NCBI GenBank assembly: GCA_003531155.1
Contig: DQHR01000060.1
Span: 1-8,882, forward strand
DNA length: 8,882 nt
From: Bacteroidales bacterium
Lineage (GTDB): Bacteria; Bacteroidota; Bacteroidia; Bacteroidales; Tenuifilaceae
Direction of reading: 5' to 3'
The notes beneath the pieces are model-generated. The model was not told the DNA's origin, made no database searches, and saw only the letters and a list, made by a program, of their open reading frames with translations. Shown here piece after piece: positions 5,850 to 8,882 of this stretch (its first letter is position 1; every line of letters starts with the position of its first letter). The translations under genes and the position numbers were made by a program.

Positions 5850-8717
5850 TTATAGATAATCTTCAATAGGAGCGCAAGAACAAACTAGGTTTCTATCGCC
5901 ATAGCCTGAATCAATCTTACCAACTGCAGGCCAGAACTTGTTTCCAGCAATCCAAGGTAGCGGGAACGCTGCTTTTTTGCGTCCATAAACGTGTTTCCAT
6001 TCATCAGCGGTAACCTCCGTTGCAGTGTGAGGTGCGTTTTTAATCACGTTGTCCACCTTATCTGCTTTACCCTCTTTAATCTCATCTAGTTCCTTTCTGA
6101 TTGTTATTAGGGTATCAACAAAGCGATCTAGTTCTTGCTTCGATTCACTCTCAGTGGGCTCAACCATTAGGGTTTCGTGAACTGGGAACGAAAGGGTAGG
6201 AGCGTGGTAGCCATAATCCATCAAACGACGAGCGATATCGCCAGTTTCAACATCATAGCATGTTTTGAAATGATGACAATCGAGGATCATTTCGTGAGCA
6301 ACACGTCCTGTTTCACCTGTGTAAAGAACTTCGAAGTAACCTTTTAGGCGAGTAGCCATGTAATTTGCGTTTAGAATAGCCCATTTTGTTGCGCTGGTTA
6401 AACCTTCGTTACCAAGCATTAAAATGTAACCGTAGGTGATTGGAAGTACGCTAGCGCTTCCGTAAGGAGCAGCTGCAACAGCGGTAATTGCCTTGTCACC
6501 ACCTGTTTTTACAACTGGATGTGAAGGTAAGAATTGAGCTAATTCTTTTGTAACTGCAATAGGACCAACACCAGGACCGCCGCCACCATGAGGTATAGCA
6601 AAGGTTTTGTGAAGGTTTAAGTGGCAAACATCAGCGCCAATCTCGCCTGGGCTAGTTAAACCAACCTGAGCGTTCATGTTAGCGCCATCCATATAAACTA
6701 GGCCGCCATTTTTGTGGATAATATCCATCATCTCGCGGATTTTGTATTCAAACACACCGTGAGTTGATGGATAAGTAACCATAAAGCATGACAAATCATC
6801 TTTATGCTGTTCTGCTTTAACTTTTAAGTCATCAACGTTGATATTACCCTTCTCATCGCAAGCAACTACAACAACCTCCATGCCTGCCATAGCCGCACTT
6901 GCAGGATTAGTTCCGTGAGCCGAAGCAGGAATCAACACAACGTTACGGTGTGAATCACCACGATTTATATGATATTGACGGATAACCATTAAACCTGCAT
7001 ATTCACCTGCAGCACCAGAGTTTGGTTGTAGCGAAACTGCAGCAAAACCGGTTATCTCGGCAAGATATTTTTCTAAATCATGAATCATCTCCATGTAACC
7101 AGCAACTTGATCAACTGGTACAAATGGGTGAATATTAGCAAATTCAGGACGGCTAAGCGGAAGCATTAAAGCAGCTCCGTTTAGCTTCATGGTGCAGCTA
7201 CCCAAAGAAATCATGCTGTGGGTTAACGAGATATCTTTACGCTCCAACTTTTTGATATACCTCATCATCTCTGACTCGGAGTGGAACATGTTGAATACTT
7301 TCTCAGTTAAATAACTGCTTGTACGCTTTATGTTTGCTGGGATTTGGCTTGTCTCATCTATTTTGTTAATAGCAGTTGCCTTTTTACCAACAGCCTCAGC
7401 AAATACATTTAGAATATTATTGATATCGCTAACAGTTGTAACTTCATCAAAGGTGATACCGATAGTACCATTCTCTTTGTATAGGAAGTTTATCTTGCTT
7501 GCAAGCGCTTTTTCCTTAATTGAGTTGATGTTTACTGATGCAGGAAGACCGATCTCAAGTGTATCGAAGAAGCTACGAACGTTTTGAGTGTAACCTAGTT
7601 TGGTTAGCTCGTTTGCTACAATAACCGCTGCACTATGGGTGTAAGATGCAATTCTTCTGATACCATCTTTCCCATGATAAACAGCGTACATTCCAGCCAT
7701 TGTAGCTAGTAGTGCTTGTGCAGTACAGATATTTGAGGTTGCACGTTCTCGTTTAATATGCTGTTCACGAGTTTGAAGTGCCATTCGTAACGCTTTGTTG
7801 CCATGTCTATCGATCGAAACACCGATAATACGACCTGGCATGCTGCGTTTATGCTCATCTTTAGTTGCGAAGAAAGCTGCGTGTGGTCCACCAAATCCCA
7901 TTGGTACGCCAAAACGTTGGGTTGAACCTACAACGATATCGGCACCCCATTCTCCTGGAGGGGTTATTAATGCAAGGCTTAAAAGGTCTGCAATTACAGC
8001 TACAAATACACCAGCTTCGTGAGCTTTTGCAGTAAAACCTGCATAATCTCTAACTGTTCCTTTTGCCGATGGGTATTGAACGATTGCGCCAAACTCTCTG
8101 CCAGTATAAGCGTACTCGCTGTAGCATCCAGTTACAATTTCGATTCCTAGTGGTTTTGCACGGGTAATGATAACCTCAAGGTTTTGTGCAAAAATATCTT
8201 TGTCAACAAAGATTACATTCTTGCCATCCTTTACAGCCTGACGGCTACGAAGGTTGAACATCATAATCATAGCTTCGGCAGCAGCGGTCGACTCATCAAG
8301 AAGCGATGCGTTGGCAATCTGCATGCCAGTCATATCCATAACCATAGTTTGGAAATTAAGCAAAGCCTCTAAACGACCTTGGCTAATCTCAGCTTGATAA
8401 GGAGTGTATGATGTGTACCAGCTTGGGTTTTCGAAGATATTACGGAGAATAACTGCTGGAGTGGCTGTTCCGTAGTAACCCATACCAATAAACGAACGGT
8501 AAACTTTGTTCTTTGACGCTAGCGCGTTGATTTTATTCAAGTACTCATGCTCGCTAAGTGGGGCAGGAAGATCTAAAGGCTTCTTCAAGCGAATCGAGGT
8601 GGGTACTGTTTGATTTATCAGCTCGTCGAGCGTCGACACACCAACAACCTTCAACATCTCGTTGAGTTCCTCGTTGCGAGGACCAATGTGGCGTGTTACA
8701 AAAGAGTCGGTTATCAT
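5850..8717 (-). CDS. gcvP: Glycine dehydrogenase (decarboxylating), P protein of the glycine cleavage system
   Basis: A PLP-dependent decarboxylase that releases CO2 from glycine and passes the aminomethyl group to the lipoyl arm of GcvH, working with GcvT and the dihydrolipoyl dehydrogenase in the cytoplasm. It is a complete single-chain protein of 955 residues (E. coli 957) from ATG 8717. That makes it the fused form, not the split GcvPA/GcvPB form. The N-terminal half (about 1-440) begins with the typical FVTRHIGPR and contains IGMGYYGT, NPSWYTSYTPYQ and QRFGVPMGFGGPHAAFF. The C-terminal half carries SLGSCTMKLN, the SAHGTNPASA segment (599-608) and the PLP lysine Lys704 in HLNLHKTFAIPHGGGGPG. 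The C-terminus DRNLVCSCAPIEDYL is the usual one with its two cysteines. No frameshift or missing motif was seen. No gcvT, gcvH or lpd gene is adjacent. No glycine riboswitch or exact promoter motif was recognised in the 165 bases upstream, though that region holds a large inverted repeat. Confidence 0.98.
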   Translation of the reverse strand: MITDSFVTRHIGPRNEELNEMLKVVGVSTLDELINQTVPTSIRLKKPLDLPAPLSEHEYLNKINALASKNKVYRSFIGMGYYGTATPAVILRNIFENPSWYTSYTPYQAEISQGRLEALLNFQTMVMDMTGMQIANASLLDESTAAAEAMIMMFNLRSRQAVKDGKNVIFVDKDIFAQNLEVIITRAKPLGIEIVTGCYSEYAYTGREFGAIVQYPSAKGTVRDYAGFTAKAHEAGVFVAVIADLLSLALITPPGEWGADIVVGSTQRFGVPMGFGGPHAAFFATKDEHKRSMPGRIIGVSIDRHGNKALRMALQTREQHIKRERATSNICTAQALLATMAGMYAVYHGKDGIRRIASYTHSAAVIVANELTKLGYTQNVRSFFDTLEIGLPASVNINSIKEKALASKINFLYKENGTIGITFDEVTTVSDINNILNVFAEAVGKKATAINKIDETSQIPANIKRTSSYLTEKVFNMFHSESEMMRYIKKLERKDISLTHSMISLGSCTMKLNGAALMLPLSRPEFANIHPFVPVDQVAGYMEMIHDLEKYLAEITGFAAVSLQPNSGAAGEYAGLMVIRQYHINRGDSHRNVVLIPASAHGTNPASAAMAGMEVVVVACDEKGNINVDDLKVKAEQHKDDLSCFMVTYPSTHGVFEYKIREMMDIIHKNGGLVYMDGANMNAQVGLTSPGEIGADVCHLNLHKTFAIPHGGGGPGVGPIAVTKELAQFLPSHPVVKTGGDKAITAVAAAPYGSASVLPITYGYILMLGNEGLTSATKWAILNANYMATRLKGYFEVLYTGETGRVAHEMILDCHHFKTCYDVETGDIARRLMDYGYHAPTLSFPVHETLMVEPTESESKQELDRFVDTLITIRKELDEIKEGKADKVDNVIKNAPHTATEVTADEWKHVYGRKKAAFPLPWIAGNKFWPAVGKIDSGYGDRNLVCSCAPIEDYL

Positions 8718-8808
8718 TATAAATGGTTTTTTATGTTGTGAATAAATTGGTTAAATAAAAAATCGCGTAAAATTAAAAAAATGATTTCGGATAAGCTTTG
8801 AGTTTTAT

Positions 8809-8829
8809 CAGTTTATTTGTAATAAACTG
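8809..8829. repeat. Short inverted repeat overlapping the large one
   Basis: CAGTTTATT (8809-8817) and AATAAACTG (8821-8829) are perfect 9-base complements around the 3-base loop TGT. The right half is part of the left arm of the larger repeat at 8818-8882, and the same 9-mer CAGTTTATT recurs at 8871-8879. The region can therefore form either this small hairpin or the large one, but not both. Confidence 0.85.
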
Positions 8830-8882
8830 TACAAACGTTTTTTCAAACAACGTTTATAAAAACGTTTGTACAGTTTATTACA
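8818..8882. repeat. Perfect 25-bp inverted repeat upstream of gcvP, reaching the window end
   Basis: The arms 8818-8842 and 8858-8882 are exact reverse complements over 25 bases, separated by 15 bases. Each arm contains TGTAATAAACTG, the palindrome TGTACA and the 8-base palindrome AAACGTTT (8833-8840 and 8860-8867). A third ACGTTT lies in the spacer at 8850-8855. The right arm stops at the last base of the window, so its true length is unknown. Neither strand shows a normal T-tract after the left arm. It could be an operator, a cruciform, a terminal repeat of a small mobile element, or an end-of-contig fold-back artefact. Confidence 0.9.

Noticed and set aside
5657..5866. A 69-codon minus-strand open frame between gcvP and arcA
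   Set aside because: It overlaps the gcvP 3' end and contains both terminator hairpins and the candidate RNA. Its composition is not protein-like and it shows no family motif.
8833..8867. CRISPR-like array from the three ACGTTT copies
   Set aside because: The copies are 6-8 bases long and belong to palindromes inside one inverted repeat; there is no repeat-spacer structure.
8718..8882. Glycine riboswitch upstream of gcvP
   Set aside because: Glycine riboswitches often precede gcv genes, but I saw no conserved aptamer core here, only AT-rich sequence and the inverted repeat. One further upstream cannot be excluded.
8818..8882. Reading the large inverted repeat as a simple intrinsic terminator
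   Set aside because: The 15-base loop, AT-rich 25-bp arms and lack of a T-tract after the left arm on the minus strand do not fit; the + strand tail lies outside the window.

Overview
This 8.9-kb window is AT-rich, ordinary-looking chromosomal DNA from a member of the Bacteroidota, most likely the order Bacteroidales. Three things point there. The lipoprotein, arginine deiminase and glycine dehydrogenase look like Bacteroidales versions of their families. Start codons lack clear Shine-Dalgarno sequences and have A/T-rich leaders instead. Several leaders carry the Bacteroidota -7 promoter element TAnnTTTG. The assignment is by recollection of family features, not by a search.

Layout. 1-261 (+): 3' end of a deoxynucleoside kinase. 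373-2088 (+): outer-membrane-type lipoprotein with an OmpA-like segment and TPR repeats, closed by a shared two-way terminator. 2165-2704 (-): SpoU/TrmH-family RNA 2'-O-methyltransferase, divergent from sucC (2778-3965, +), the beta subunit of succinyl-CoA synthetase. A second two-way terminator follows sucC. 4008-4208 (-): small DUF2892 membrane protein lying downstream of an arginine deiminase (4263-5528, -). 5529-5849: a 321-base stretch without a protein gene that appears to hold a structured small RNA on the + strand (about 5658-5787), with its own -7 element and intrinsic terminator, followed by a separate terminator for the gene beyond. 5850-8717 (-): full-length single-chain glycine dehydrogenase (GcvP). 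8718-8882: upstream region of gcvP, ending in a perfect 25-bp inverted repeat whose right arm reaches the last base of the window.

How the genes fit together. These are mostly single-gene transcription units of central and amino-acid metabolism: TCA cycle/substrate-level phosphorylation, arginine catabolism, glycine cleavage, nucleoside salvage and RNA modification. There is no mobile element, CRISPR array or defence island. Usual partners (sucD, the other arc genes, gcvT/gcvH) are absent from the window. The least explained elements are the candidate small RNA between arginine deiminase and gcvP, and the large inverted repeat upstream of gcvP.
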